Positions 1 to 10,726 are shown, numbered from the stretch's first letter. The stretch: 64,000 nucleotides of DNA from Pictodentalium vernedei (GCA_031216915.1 CM062289.1:24819533-24883532), one strand, 5' to 3'. The notes: generated from the letters alone by a model not told the origin. Translations and numbers: made by a program.

Positions 1-60
1 ACAACATGACATGAACAAAGCGATGTCTTAGTCAAGTGACCACCAGACAAGTATATCATG

Positions 61-560
61 CAGGCGAGTAGCCAGGGTTTCAAAAGTAGGGAAGGGGTCC
101 CAGAACAACTGTCCGACGGCATCTCTAGAGGGGCCCAGTTCCGAGAGGGGGGGGGGGGGTGTCTCCATCCAATAAGAAGGTGGGTGGTAAAACGGGAGTC
201 TTGCCAAGTAAAATGCTGATTATAACACTCTCAAAGGAGATTTCCTTGGCACTGTGGCTTGGTCAGAGAATCCGTGAGTGGGTTATAATTGATTAACCAT
301 GGTTGCAGCATAGCGTATTTGCGAATATGCACCTACAATATCCCAAACAAGCAGAGAGAGAATTGGTTTGTTTGAAACAACAGTTCAAAACTCACCACTT
401 CTCCTTGACGATCTTTTTTTGTAGTGGGGGGGGGGGGGGGGGGGGGGGGCACTGGCAATTTTTTTTTTTTTTTGAGGAGGAGAGGGGGGGGGGGGGGGGG
501 GTGTCACAGCCCGCTACAGCTTCACCCCTCTCCGTAGCTACGTGTCTAACATAGATGTTT
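61..560. repeat. Left copy of a diverged inverted repeat pair
   Basis: Several blocks here match, in reverse complement, the segment at about 12010-12395: a CAGGCG...GGGTTTCAAAA block near 61-85, a GGCATCTCT block near 118, and a block near 280-345 containing ATTAACCATG, TATTTGCGAATA and CCTACAAT. The match continues more weakly past the G-runs to about 560. The two copies could be the ends of one 12.3 kb composite or two independent insertions of one repeat family. No target-site duplication was found. Confidence 0.55.
423..501 (+). repeat. Two long poly-G runs
   Basis: A run of about 24 G (426-449), a T15 tract, then about 18 G (484-501). The glycine- or proline-rich reading frames over this stretch are artefacts of the homopolymers. 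Confidence 0.9.
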
Positions 561-691
561 TTAACTGAATTGTTGCATAGCCCATGCTTACACTGCACTC
601 AAGTATTATACATTGTTGTTTATGTTTTGATATGACGCATTTAACGTGACGTCACTGCACGTGAAATGTGGTTGTTTGGAAAATAAGTAAA

Positions 692-3096
692 ATGGCTGCA
701 CAAATTAAGCAAAACAAGTATGAAATGTTTGAAAAAGATCAATTGGCAGAAACGGCCATGAAATTTAAAAAGGAATATGATAAAGAAATTGAAGCTGCAC
801 CTTTGGTGTGGGACACCCGGAAAAAGAAGTACGTAAGGAGGATACCAAAAGAGGGTTTCGTTGCAAGGACGGTGAGGGCAGTCTTTCCACATTTGAGTAG
901 CAGCCCCTCTGACTCAAAAGAATTTAGAAAGAAAGTGATGGTTGTCAGCCGGGCTTACCACAAGAAGCTTAAAGAAATGAACACAAGGGATTACTGCCCA
1001 GCCTCTAAAGTTAGTGTAGCTAAGAACAAGTTCCGAGATATTGGTGGTGGGAGGAAGAGTGCTGCGCCAGAACTGAGGCAAGCATTATTCGACTGGTTTG
1101 TGGACGTGAGGACAAGTTTGAAAGGCAGATTGCCGAGAAAGGTATTCAAGCTAAAATGTACTGAGCTGTATAATATGTATTTGGAGGAGAAGAAGAGAGC
1201 CGGCCAAGAAGTGCCTATTGAAGATCAGATAAAGTTTTCGAACAAATGGATAAGGGGTTGGATGCGGGAATACAGGGTTAGTCTTAAAAAACCAAACAAA
1301 AAATATGCATTAAAATATGAAGAGAGAAAGACCAGAATTATTGAGTTCCTGAAAAACGTATGGAGGGTACGCTATTTCTTCAACAAAAATTTTGACTTTG
1401 AACCTGTTATTACTGGTGGAGACCAGATGCCACTTCACAGGAATGAAAGTAGCGGACAAAAAATTCTCTGACGGGCCAAGAGTGTTTTGTTAAGGAGAAC
1501 TACTCTTTATCACGAGAACGTATAACTGTATACACACAAGTATCAACGGACAACGAATCCCCTTTACCGCTACCTGAGTTTTTGTTCAAAGGCGTCGGGA
1601 CTAGAACAAAATTGGACCCACCTACTGGAGTACAGACCCAATGGTCACCTAGGGGATCGTACTTGAATGACTGTAAATTTCCATTTTTTGCTCAAAAAGA
1701 TACCTTTTTACCATCACTGGAACTCAGAGCTCATTCCAGCATGCTACAAACAATAAAGCATCTCCCAAATAGGATTAATTTGTTTAGTATCAAAACATAT
1801 GGCATCTACCTTCTAGATGATTACTCGGTACATGTCTCCGAAGAAGTTCACAAAGCACTTCTAGCCAAAGGATGGATTCTCGTTGTTTTAGGGGGTGGGA
1901 TTACTGGTGACGTTCAGGTGAACGATACAGACATTCATCACAGATTAAAATCATTGTATAGGGACAAGGAATGTCAGCTAATGTTAGAGCAGTTACAAGC
2001 ACATTCTTCCAAGATCCCATCGCCGTCTAGAGATGAAATGATGAGGATGCTAACCGAAGCCTGGAAATCATTAGACGTGGACCCCGCTGTATCGTTCAAG
2101 AAGAACTTCATCACAAACTCATTTAGTGGAAACGAGGATTACCTTGTTCGCGATGGACTGTATTCTCTCGTGGGAGAGGAGATGACAAAATTCTGCCAGG
2201 AGTTGCTACAATCAACCCCACCATCTACAATCAAAGGTTTGTTGAAGACGCTCACACCACCCCAGGGAGTGAAATTCCCCTCTTCTAATGTCACCAGTGA
2301 AACTACATTAGATGAAGGGTGTGAATTGCTTGATGGCGAGGTAACTGACTCTGATAGCGATGAAGACACTGAAACAGAAGACAGTGATACGCTTGACAGT
2401 GATATGGATATCAGTGGTGATGAGAGTTCTCTTTCATCAATTAGTGAACCAGTGGTTTGTACTGTTTCTACTCCTACGTCAAGTGATCCAGCGCAACAAT
2501 TAGAACAGGCAGCCGATCCATTTGCAGTAGTCATTGAAAACGAAGACTTACGCAAAGACGTGGAGTTTGTTAAAGGTTTAAAACTGTTTCTCAATAGTCA
2601 CAATGGAGACACATCAGCCCAGTAGTTACCATATATTAGTCAGCTAGGGATTGTAATAAATAAAGCCCAAATTAGTTTAAAGAAGCGCATACAAGCTGAT
2701 CGAAATTTGGCTCAAAAGTTAACACAGAGTGATCGACCGTCTCGAGATCAAACCGTATCTGGTGAATGTGATGTTCTAAGTGACCACATTACGGAGTCTA
2801 ATGACAGTTTCATGGAGTCTGTTGATAAATCCGCAACGCCTAATACACCTGATGTTGTAGTAGGGGAGTGGTACCTTGTTCAGTATGATGATGAACAATA
2901 CCCTGGAGAAATCAGACAAATAGTAGATTGTAACTACGAGGTATCTGTTATGGTCAAATATGGCTTAAACTGGAAATGGCCTGTGAAAGAAGACATTCTC
3001 TGGTATGAGTCGGCCCAGCTAATAAAAAAAATCGGCATGCCTATTCCTGTTGGTTCATCCAGTAGACAAGAGTGGACATTCCCCGATCTACGTTGA
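692..3096 (+). pseudogene. Tigger/pogo-like DDE transposase with Tudor-like C-terminal module, broken
   Basis: Probably a cut-and-paste transposase acting in the nucleus, now interrupted. The ATG at 692 has a better context (AAAATGG) than the in-frame ATG at 668. The first part (to 1471) has a basic N-terminus and a CENP-B/Tc5-like helix-turn-helix (KWIRGWMREY, LKKPNKKY), then a first catalytic-type Asp in ITGGDQMPLHRNESS. The reading frame breaks at about 1460-1470 (2-nt gain or 1-nt loss) and continues in another frame from about 1450. A second Asp lies in LLDDYSVH and a third acidic site in VQVNDTDIHHRLK. An acidic Ser/Asp-rich tail follows (about 2320-2450). An in-frame TAG at 2623-2625 then interrupts an otherwise open frame that runs to 3096 and ends in a module with WYLVQYDDEQYPGEI, WKWP and WY. 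I recall that module as a common C-terminal add-on of invertebrate transposon proteins. Family assignment is by motif pattern only. Confidence 0.6.
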
Positions 3097-3099
3097 TAG

Positions 3100-3450
3100 T
3101 ATCAATCAGTGGCTGTTGCAACATTCTTCCCAATGTCCACACTTGGATATTGACTGAATTCTTTTCCTGTTCTTGAACTGTCTATGTTTCGAAAGACGTT
3201 GCATATTAAACCCATTTCACTTGACAAGCTTAGTGTCTGCGCTATTCTCCAGGCTGTATAAATAGAGCCACCTCTGCTAAGCTTGAATGAAGTTTTATAA
3301 ACCGGGCTTTGTGGATATTGTGTTACTGTCGGCGATTGAGAAGTAATCTTTGAAAATGAGAAAAAATTAGTCAATTTCCGATTTGGAGTGGATCCAAATT
3401 TCGGCCAGTGGTGCTACCGGGGTGAAGCCCTGTCAGACAAGAAAATATAC
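3100..3450. other. Spacer between the two transposase loci
   Basis: I see no coding segment or repeat with identifiable ends here. It may be the 3' untranslated and terminal part of the pogo-like element. Confidence 0.4.
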
Positions 3451-3453
3451 TTG

Positions 3454-3680
3454 TAGTGGGGGAGCCAATGTAGCATATGGGACTTCCCGTTGGTTTTGCA
3501 TGTTAATTTTTGGAAAACACTATGAATGCATTCTCAGAGCTCCTATAAAATAGAAAAAACATGTCTCCATTTTTTCTTTTGACATTTAATGACCTTGAAC
3601 AAAGGTCAAATGTGACAGGTCATTTCATCCAAAAATGTAATATCCGATAAACTTGGAGAATGTAATGATGGACCTTATAT
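3454..3680 (+). repeat. Left terminal inverted repeat of the 7.25 kb element
   Basis: Pairs with about 10490-10708 in reverse complement, roughly 75-80% identical by eye, with an 11-nt extra segment near 3473-3483. It holds TGACCTTGA at 3590-3598, AAAGGTCA at 3601-3608 and AGGTCA at 3617-3622. Confidence 0.75.
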
Positions 3681-4666
3681 ATGAAATCATTGCTAATATC
3701 ACAACTGGACAGACTGCATAACAAAAATAACATAAAAAAAAAATAAATATTATATAAATTATAACTACCCTCACCCCCACCCCCACGCACCCCACCCCAC
3801 CCCACCCCCAATGAGGTCAGTAACCTTGTGATGGTAAATAATTGATTTATCAGGCATTTTCCTCTGGTAAATGTGGCAGATCATTGAGAATACATCCCCG
3901 AGGTTACTGGATATGCAGAAATGTGCCCCTGTGGCTCTTTTTCGCTATAACTACTTGTGTCGACGATCCTCTGACCGTTGCTTGTGTGACATGTCGTATG
4001 GCGTACCATACTTCGGTTGAACTGTTTACACTTATTTCAAAAGGGTAGTTAGACACTAATGTAACAAAGTATGCACTTTCGTGTGTTGAAACCCAATTGA
4101 CGGAACAAATACCCCCCAAAAGAAGTATGTGTAATGTTATATCCACCTCCTTTTAGACTTTGACCATAATATCGCCCACGCACTGAGTGGGTGGACGATA
4201 TTAAGTCAATTGAATTGTCACTAGATCGCCTATGAATTTTGCGTACGTGTACCATGAACATATACTGTCGAATAATGCTTCTAGATTTCAGATAGATTTC
4301 TATATGTTAATCATATCCTTGTTCAATCAGATTCATATACGTTTGTTTATTTCAGGCGAAGTGGTTGACCTCTACGTTGGCCAAATAAAAGTATGGCACG
4401 CCAAAGTGGACTTTATTTTGTATTTTGCGAATTTTGAAAAAAATATTTCCTAATCTAATAGAACGAATTTCTTATATAAGAAAGTTGTTTTCTAACATAA
4501 CGGAATATTTCATATAATAGAAAATAATTTTCTTATATTAGAAAATCGATTCCTTTCTTAGAAAACATGGGCACTTTGGCGTTGCAATCATATAATATCG
4601 GAGTGCTCTATGAGAGCGTGTTTGACAACAAGCAGAAGTTTTCTCTAAATAAACATAGCGCTTTAA

Positions 4667-4902
4667 CCCTAGTCCAATGCTTGGAGCAGACGATACTTGT
4701 AAAAAAGTTTTTTATTACTAAGAATTTTCTTTTTTCACTACCAAAGCATAGGTTGTCACCCCTCATTCGAACGAGCAGTCCATGCTCGTTCGAATGATGT
4801 GTCAGAACCTATGTTTTGAGAGCGAAAATTGAAAATCTACAATCAAAATGCGTCGCTATATTCACGAATAGCGCTGGTCGGTCTTGGCCGTTGGATAAAG
4901 GG
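4667..4902. mobile_element. piggyBac-type MITE, copy 1
   Basis: TTAA flanks both ends (4663-4666 and 4903-4906). The termini read CCCTAGTCCAATGC on the left and the complement of CCCTTTATCCAA on the right. In the middle is an imperfect palindrome, GTTGTCACCCCTCATTCGAA / TTCGAATGATGTGTCAGAAC, which recurs in the copies at 10727, 44540 and 56239. It ends 88 bp upstream of the ATG of the 1,691-codon ORF and may affect its promoter. Confidence 0.75.
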
Positions 4903-4989
4903 TTAAGGCTCGTGTAGCAGGAATACCTTAATTTTGATAATTTTGTTTCGTTGTAGGCTGGTGAACCAGATATACATGAATCAGTCGTA

Positions 4990-7900
4990 ATGGAACCGTT
5001 GACCACAAAGACAGCAAAGCAGGAGACAGATTTCAACCTTTGTATCCAGTGCCAGGGTTCAGGACGAGGAGAACTAGTTGTTGAACCATCCATAGAAGCA
5101 TACACAAAGTTCCTGAGATTTGTTCATGAAAGAGGGCAGTATGGAGATGGTGACTATCCTCAAATCAGCAAACGATTGGACACTTATAGTGCCACTGACT
5201 TAAAAGAATTCAAGGCAAAGTGGCACAGAACCTGCTACGGTGCTACATGCAACACTGGTCACTTGGAGCGTGCCAGAGTTCGACACAGCAAAGCCTGCAC
5301 AGAAGGGGAAACTCAGCACCTCCATCGAAAGCGTGGCCGACCGTCATCTGCATCCATAAGCATGCCAGAACTTGTGCCACCATCTCGATATACACGATCT
5401 GCAGCTACTCCATTTAATCCAGGGCTGTGCTTTTTCTGTCAGGAGGTCACGAAAGAGAAGGTACATGAGATTTCCACATTCAGTGCTGGACAGCAACTTC
5501 AGAAAGCTGTAGAGAAATCAGACAATCCCCTGTGGAAAGTTCAGCTGAGTGCAGCTATCAGTGCTGATGATGCCCGTGCAATTGACGTTAAATACCACCT
5601 GACTTGTTGGGTGCAGAATGTCCAGAGAAGTCAGAAGAAGCCAAGTGATGAACACGAAGTGGGGGAAGCAAACGTTGCAATCGTGGCCTCTGACATCGAG
5701 TTTATCAACCTGGTTCAAAGCCTTCTCCAGAGTGGCGATGTTCTCAACATGACAGAATTGAAGACAACATACTCCAAGATTCTGGAAAGCAACAACATAG
5801 ATGCTCAGATATCCACACGTGGCATCAAAGAGAAGATAAGCTCCCATATTGAAGATGTTCACTTCATGAAACCAAAACGACGGAATGAATCAGAACGTGT
5901 CTTCTCTACTGCCGTACGAGATGCTGCTATGGAGGATGCCCTGGCTAAGACGACAGAGAGAAGCATTCAACAGCTTTATGAGAGTGCTGTGATCCTTCGG
6001 AACGCTATAGCCTGCCAAGCAAAGTACCCATGGGACTTTTGTGGGGATCTAAACACTGGTGTGGCTGAAAGGCATGTACCCAAGGTACTCTATACATTTA
6101 TCCGTTGGCTGTTAGAAGGTCCGGCTACAAGCATCAAAACAGAGACAGTGCGCTCAGCTACCATCCACCAAAATGTTCTCTCTATTAGTCAAAACATCAT
6201 GTACAGTTACAAGTCTAAAAGGCAAGTAACTCATAAGCCAAAACATCAAGATGCCCCATTCAGACACCGACTGGAGTGTCCACAGCAGCTTGCTGTTGGA
6301 ATAGCAGTACACCAGTCAACCAGAAGTAAAAAGCTTTTGGAATTTTTACATGGTTTTGGACTATCTGTGGATTACAGTCGGGTCCTCAGACTAGAGACAC
6401 AAATAGCAAATGCCGTCATAGAGTCCACGAGAAAAGAGGGTGCTTACCTGCCACCAACCATGCGCAAGGGGTCCTTCATCTTCTTTGCAATTGACAACAG
6501 TGACTTTAATGAAGACACCCCTGATGGTAAGCGCACACTCCATGCAACAGCAACCGCAATTTATCAACGGCAGGAACAATCCGACGAGAGACCAAATCAA
6601 CAGAGACTCAGACTCTATAACAAGAAAATCAGAGATCGATCTCTCAAGAATCTCTCAACTCCAGACTTCAGCCCATGTTATGCACCAAACACTCAAGGGG
6701 TCAAATGTTCTGCATTCTGTAGCTTTGTGACAGGAACTTCCAAAGATATCATCAGGCCATACCTCGAGCAGGACACCGTGTGGCTATTATCACGCACTAT
6801 CATGCGCACAGCAGAAGATGATGAGGTACAAGACGTAGACATGGACTCATCCGATGATCTACTGTTACCAGAAGGACCACAATCTGCTTCTCATTTTACA
6901 GACACAACAAACCCATTACCTTCAACCACAAATCAAGTTGAGATTCTAGAGAAAGACATAAGCACGTTGGATAAACACCTGCCTGAAGCATCTGATGTTT
7001 TAGCTGCCCAAGCAATTAAACATCACAACATTCCTACGTGGTCAGCATACAACTCACTTCTCTCCTCTACAAAACCCTTGACTGAAGTAAGTGCTCTGCC
7101 ACTAATAGCTGCACCAGCTCATGAATGGGAAACTCTGATTACCGTTTTGAAGAACACTCAACAGATCAACTGCATGGTTGTGGGACCAAACAGGAAGACA
7201 GTAATCACATTAGACATGGCGTTATATGAGCGTGCTAAGCAGCTGGAGATGACTAGGGAAGACTGCAAGGGAAAGTGGCTGCTGCGTCCAGGAGAGTTGC
7301 ACATTGTTCTAGCCGGTCTACGGGCCACAGGTGATACAATCGAAGACAGTGGATTGGATGAAGCCTGGAATGAGGCAGACATCTATGGTCCAACCACGAC
7401 CAGACAGATACTAGAGGCAAAACACATGAAGAGGTCATTGGAGGCACATATGACAACAGTTCAGGCCCTCTACGACCTCTATGTGGATGAATTTTTTCAT
7501 CAACATCCAAACCTAAGGGAGCCATGTTCTGAGTCAGCAAACCAATTGAATAGGAGCTGCATCCAACATGTCCAAAACGAAATGATACAAGAGCAGCAGA
7601 ATATGCTAAGTACACTTGAATCCAACAATGTTCTGGAGCTCATGGCACACTTTAATGAAAAGAAGGAAACCAAAGTTCCACTATTCAAGTTTGTGTGGCG
7701 ATACATGCGTATGGTGCTATTGATCTACACTTTCATCCGTGCAACCCGCGATGGACTCTGGGAACTTCATCTAGCTTCCCTTGATGAACTGTGCAAATAT
7801 TTCTTTGCTCATGACAAGCAGAAGTATGGTAGACTCATTCCACTCTACCTAGCTGAAATGGGCACTCTCAATGATACTGATCCAGAGATACACCAGGAGT

Positions 7901-10065
7901 TCATGGATGGTAACTTTTCAGTCCATAAGAGCCAGATACCTTTCTGTGCTGTGGGGGTAGACCATGCCCTCGAACACATCAATCGCATCATGAAAGTTAC
8001 AGGCGGTCTTGTGGGCATTACCCAGAATGCCAGTGCCCGGGAGAGATTCTTCCTGACTGCTCCAGAGCTGAGTAGGCTTGCAGAAGAAGCACGCCACATG
8101 GCGGGCTCCTCAACATCAACACGCTCAGAACACCATGACCTGTCGACACCTGTCTGGAGGAGGCAGGAAGAGAATGTCCATCGACTGAAGAACGTCATTA
8201 GATCATCCATGAATCCCATGTCATACGATGGTGAAGATTTGACGAACATCATCACAAAGGTGATAATGCCAACTCATGTGCAGAGTGATGTGTGCAGTCG
8301 TGATGAGGTTGGTCAGCAGAAGTATGCTACTTTTGTTGAAGAGCGAATCAAGAAGACAGAGGTCAGTGTCTGGGCCAGAATGAAAAAAGTTCAGTTGAAG
8401 ATGTGGAAAAGTGCCAGGAAGGTAGTAAAGCACAAACTGGCTGGTCAAGTGGTCGAGCTAAAAGATGACAGGTCTTTGTTTGCCCGTATGTTGATTGTGG
8501 CACGGTCTCGACCAGAAATTAATTTGAAGGACGCCATTGGACAACACGAGTTCACTGCTGTTCCACGAGCCCTGTTTGCACTAAGTGGGGCACTCCTACC
8601 GTGTACAGACAAATACAAGCTCATGTCAATCTTAGAGGAATTACCAACACAGATTTCTGCCAGTGAACAGCACAAGAATGTAGCAGGGCCACAGCCTTAT
8701 GGAGATAATTCCGATGACACCCAACCACCCAATTCTGATGACATACGACCACCACCTAAGAAGGTCACTGTTATAGATGGTATGGCAGTTGTCCAAGCAA
8801 TGGGCAAGCCACCTTGGATCAAGACCTGTGGCCAGTGGGCCGACCACTTCACCACTACACTCGAGAACCAAATGAAAGACTGTGACGAGGTTCATGTGGT
8901 CTTTGATCGATATGATTTGCCTAGTTCACTGAAGAAGGCCACACGGGAGAGGCGCCAAGGTGGCAAGCCACCATTTGCCTACCATGTAGAAGACAGCACA
9001 CCAATCGGAAAGGTACCAGTAAAGCTGTTTCTGTCAAGTACTAGTACCAAGGATGAACTGACAGTCTACTTGGCAAGAAAGACTCTGTGCTACTTTGAGG
9101 GAACGACTAAAGCCATTGTTGTCACTGCAAGACAGGAAGCACTGTCCAACTGCCTGGATGTGAAACACTTGAAGAGCTCCCAAGAAGAGGCCGACACCAG
9201 GATAATCTTGCACAGTCTGGATGCTGTTCAGAGAGGTGCAACAGAACTGTATATCAGGTCTCCTGACACTGACGTGTTTATCCTGGCACTACGACGTTAC
9301 CATGAACTGTGCAAGGACACCTACTTTGTCACTGGTGTGGGAAATAAGAAGCGCCAGATCTCACTTGCCCCAATAGTTCAGACCCTGGGTGACATGAAGA
9401 TTGCAGCCCTGCCAGCCTTCCATGCATTTACAGGAGCTGACCAGACAGGTCGATTTGCTGGAAAAGGAAAGTTGACCTGTTGGCAAGCACTTCAGAGGTG
9501 TTCAGATGAGGTGTTATCTGCATTTGCTGCCCTTGGAACCACTAATGAGCTGACCACTACTACAGAAAATGCTATTGAAAGATTTGTATGCCAGCTGTAC
9601 GAGCCAGATACATCAACTGTGGATGTTGGTGAGCTCAGATGGAGGCTGTTCTCTAAAAAACAGCTAGAAGCTCAGAAGCTGCCACCGACACGTGGTGCCC
9701 TACATGAAACCATTGCCCGGGCACATTACCAGGCTATGGTGTGGCATCAGGATAATGTACCCGACCCCCAGCTACCACCAGCCACAGAGTATGGATGGAT
9801 GACAGAGTCTGATGGAGAGGGTCTTGTGCCAATCCCGACAAAGGAACGTCCAGCACCATCCACCATCACCCAACTGATAAAGTGTGGCTGCAAGAAATCT
9901 AACTGCAAGTCTCACTGCTCGTGCAGATCACAGAATCTTAACTGCACAGAGATGTGTACATGTGGAGCAGATGAAGAGATCTGTGACAATGCACCACAAG
10001 AACATACCATGGCCATGATTGAAGAGATTGGCGATGTTGATGAGGACAATGATCCCACTTTGTAA
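4990..10065 (+). CDS. 1,691-aa transposon protein: zinc modules, RNase H-like candidate, FEN1-like nuclease, CXC domain
   Basis: This single uninterrupted frame of 1,691 codons lies inside the 7.25 kb TIR element, so it is probably that element's transposition protein. Domains in order: two similar zinc-type modules (C18-x2-C21...WHRTC around H79/C82; C147-x2-C150...KYHLTCW, H203/C206). A region with AIDNSDFNED (D502, D505) and, later, DHALEHINRIMK (D991, E995) looks like an RNase H-fold DDE-type transposase core; this is inference. From about 1258 to 1500 there is a FEN1/XPG/PIN-like nuclease pattern: VIDGMAV (D1263), VVFDRYD (D1306), EEADTR (E1400, D1402), SPDTDVF (D1426, D1428) and TGADQTGRFAGKGK (D1484). 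A Tesmin/TSO1-like CXC cysteine cluster starts at C1635, and the tail is acidic. The ATG context (GTAATGG) is good. A polypyrimidine-AG at 4956 could be the 3' splice site of a leader intron. AATAAA lies at 10345-10350. Similar large proteins are, as I recall, multicopy and uncharacterised in coral, mollusc and fish genomes. Confidence 0.85.
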   Translation: MEPLTTKTAKQETDFNLCIQCQGSGRGELVVEPSIEAYTKFLRFVHERGQYGDGDYPQISKRLDTYSATDLKEFKAKWHRTCYGATCNTGHLERARVRHSKACTEGETQHLHRKRGRPSSASISMPELVPPSRYTRSAATPFNPGLCFFCQEVTKEKVHEISTFSAGQQLQKAVEKSDNPLWKVQLSAAISADDARAIDVKYHLTCWVQNVQRSQKKPSDEHEVGEANVAIVASDIEFINLVQSLLQSGDVLNMTELKTTYSKILESNNIDAQISTRGIKEKISSHIEDVHFMKPKRRNESERVFSTAVRDAAMEDALAKTTERSIQQLYESAVILRNAIACQAKYPWDFCGDLNTGVAERHVPKVLYTFIRWLLEGPATSIKTETVRSATIHQNVLSISQNIMYSYKSKRQVTHKPKHQDAPFRHRLECPQQLAVGIAVHQSTRSKKLLEFLHGFGLSVDYSRVLRLETQIANAVIESTRKEGAYLPPTMRKGSFIFFAIDNSDFNEDTPDGKRTLHATATAIYQRQEQSDERPNQQRLRLYNKKIRDRSLKNLSTPDFSPCYAPNTQGVKCSAFCSFVTGTSKDIIRPYLEQDTVWLLSRTIMRTAEDDEVQDVDMDSSDDLLLPEGPQSASHFTDTTNPLPSTTNQVEILEKDISTLDKHLPEASDVLAAQAIKHHNIPTWSAYNSLLSSTKPLTEVSALPLIAAPAHEWETLITVLKNTQQINCMVVGPNRKTVITLDMALYERAKQLEMTREDCKGKWLLRPGELHIVLAGLRATGDTIEDSGLDEAWNEADIYGPTTTRQILEAKHMKRSLEAHMTTVQALYDLYVDEFFHQHPNLREPCSESANQLNRSCIQHVQNEMIQEQQNMLSTLESNNVLELMAHFNEKKETKVPLFKFVWRYMRMVLLIYTFIRATRDGLWELHLASLDELCKYFFAHDKQKYGRLIPLYLAEMGTLNDTDPEIHQEFMDGNFSVHKSQIPFCAVGVDHALEHINRIMKVTGGLVGITQNASARERFFLTAPELSRLAEEARHMAGSSTSTRSEHHDLSTPVWRRQEENVHRLKNVIRSSMNPMSYDGEDLTNIITKVIMPTHVQSDVCSRDEVGQQKYATFVEERIKKTEVSVWARMKKVQLKMWKSARKVVKHKLAGQVVELKDDRSLFARMLIVARSRPEINLKDAIGQHEFTAVPRALFALSGALLPCTDKYKLMSILEELPTQISASEQHKNVAGPQPYGDNSDDTQPPNSDDIRPPPKKVTVIDGMAVVQAMGKPPWIKTCGQWADHFTTTLENQMKDCDEVHVVFDRYDLPSSLKKATRERRQGGKPPFAYHVEDSTPIGKVPVKLFLSSTSTKDELTVYLARKTLCYFEGTTKAIVVTARQEALSNCLDVKHLKSSQEEADTRIILHSLDAVQRGATELYIRSPDTDVFILALRRYHELCKDTYFVTGVGNKKRQISLAPIVQTLGDMKIAALPAFHAFTGADQTGRFAGKGKLTCWQALQRCSDEVLSAFAALGTTNELTTTTENAIERFVCQLYEPDTSTVDVGELRWRLFSKKQLEAQKLPPTRGALHETIARAHYQAMVWHQDNVPDPQLPPATEYGWMTESDGEGLVPIPTKERPAPSTITQLIKCGCKKSNCKSHCSCRSQNLNCTEMCTCGADEEICDNAPQEHTMAMIEEIGDVDEDNDPTL

Positions 10066-10344
10066 CAGTTAGTTTCATGTTCTCATTGCTTAACTTCAAT
10101 ATTCTCAGGGTTTTTCTCTATGAACTTGTACGGAAGGAAGCAACGAACATTGGTACTTGCGTGTCAACAGTAATTATTAGTAACATGTTACATCTTCAGG
10201 AATTTATACTAAATGCACTATAATTTCTAGAATATGAAATAAGCTGATGTTCCAAGTGCAAATAGAAGAATTACATTTAAATGCATCAACACACTGGGTT
10301 GGTTTCTTTTCTGAGCTAGAGTTACATGGTTTTGGAAAATTCCC

Positions 10345-10350
10345 AATAAA
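10345..10350 (+). promoter_or_regulatory. Candidate polyadenylation signal AATAAA of the CXC gene
   Basis: AATAAA lies 280 bp after the stop codon and before the right TIR. Confidence 0.4.
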
Positions 10351-10489
10351 ATGATTGATGATATTTCGGTCAAAATGGAAAATTCAAAGTCACTGACCTC
10401 AGTCAGCAGGGACTGAGCGGTTGGGTAAAACCTATAAGGAGTATTTTGTTCTATGTGGGGTCCTGTCGGTAGAAAAATAGCCATACATT

Positions 10490-10708
10490 TACATCTACGG
10501 TCCATTATGGCATCCACCAAAGCTTCCCTATGAAGCATTTTTAGCGAAATTGACCTGTCACCTTTGACCTTTGGTCAAGGTCACTAAATGTCAAAAGAAA
10601 AAATGGAGACATGTTTTTTCTACTTCATACGAACCCGTAGAACAAATTCAGAGTGGTCTCCAAAAATTAACACGCAAAACCAACGGGAATACATTGGCCC
10701 CCCCACTA
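10490..10708 (-). repeat. Right terminal inverted repeat of the 7.25 kb element
   Basis: Reverse-complement partner of 3454-3680. It contains a dense run of nuclear-receptor-type half-sites between 10551 and 10585 (TGACCT, TGACCTTTGG, TCAAGGTCA). Confidence 0.75.
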
Positions 10709-10726
10709 TTGTCCCAATCCTATTAA

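Larger units (their letters stand above)
3454..10708 (+). mobile_element. 7.25 kb DNA transposon-like element with long TIRs carrying the CXC/FEN1-like ORF
   Basis: The two ends are inverted repeats of about 220 bp. Both start TAGTGGGGG(A/G)GCCAATGTA and share TTCCCGTTGGTTTTGC, TGTTAATTTTTGGA, AGAAAAAACATGTCTCC and a cluster of AGGTCA half-sites. TTG precedes the left end (3451-3453) and follows the right end (10709-10711), so a 3-bp target duplication is possible but short. One long intact ORF (4990-10065) is the only substantial gene inside. A piggyBac-type MITE (4667-4902) has inserted between the left TIR and the ORF. The superfamily is not identified; neither terminus nor TSD length clearly matches a superfamily I can name. 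Confidence 0.7.

Noticed and set aside
303..598. Glycine- and proline-rich ORFs on both strands
   Set aside because: They are translations of homopolymer G and T runs.
4809..8895. Minus-strand ORFs of 70-136 codons
   Set aside because: Shadows of the 1,691-codon plus-strand gene.
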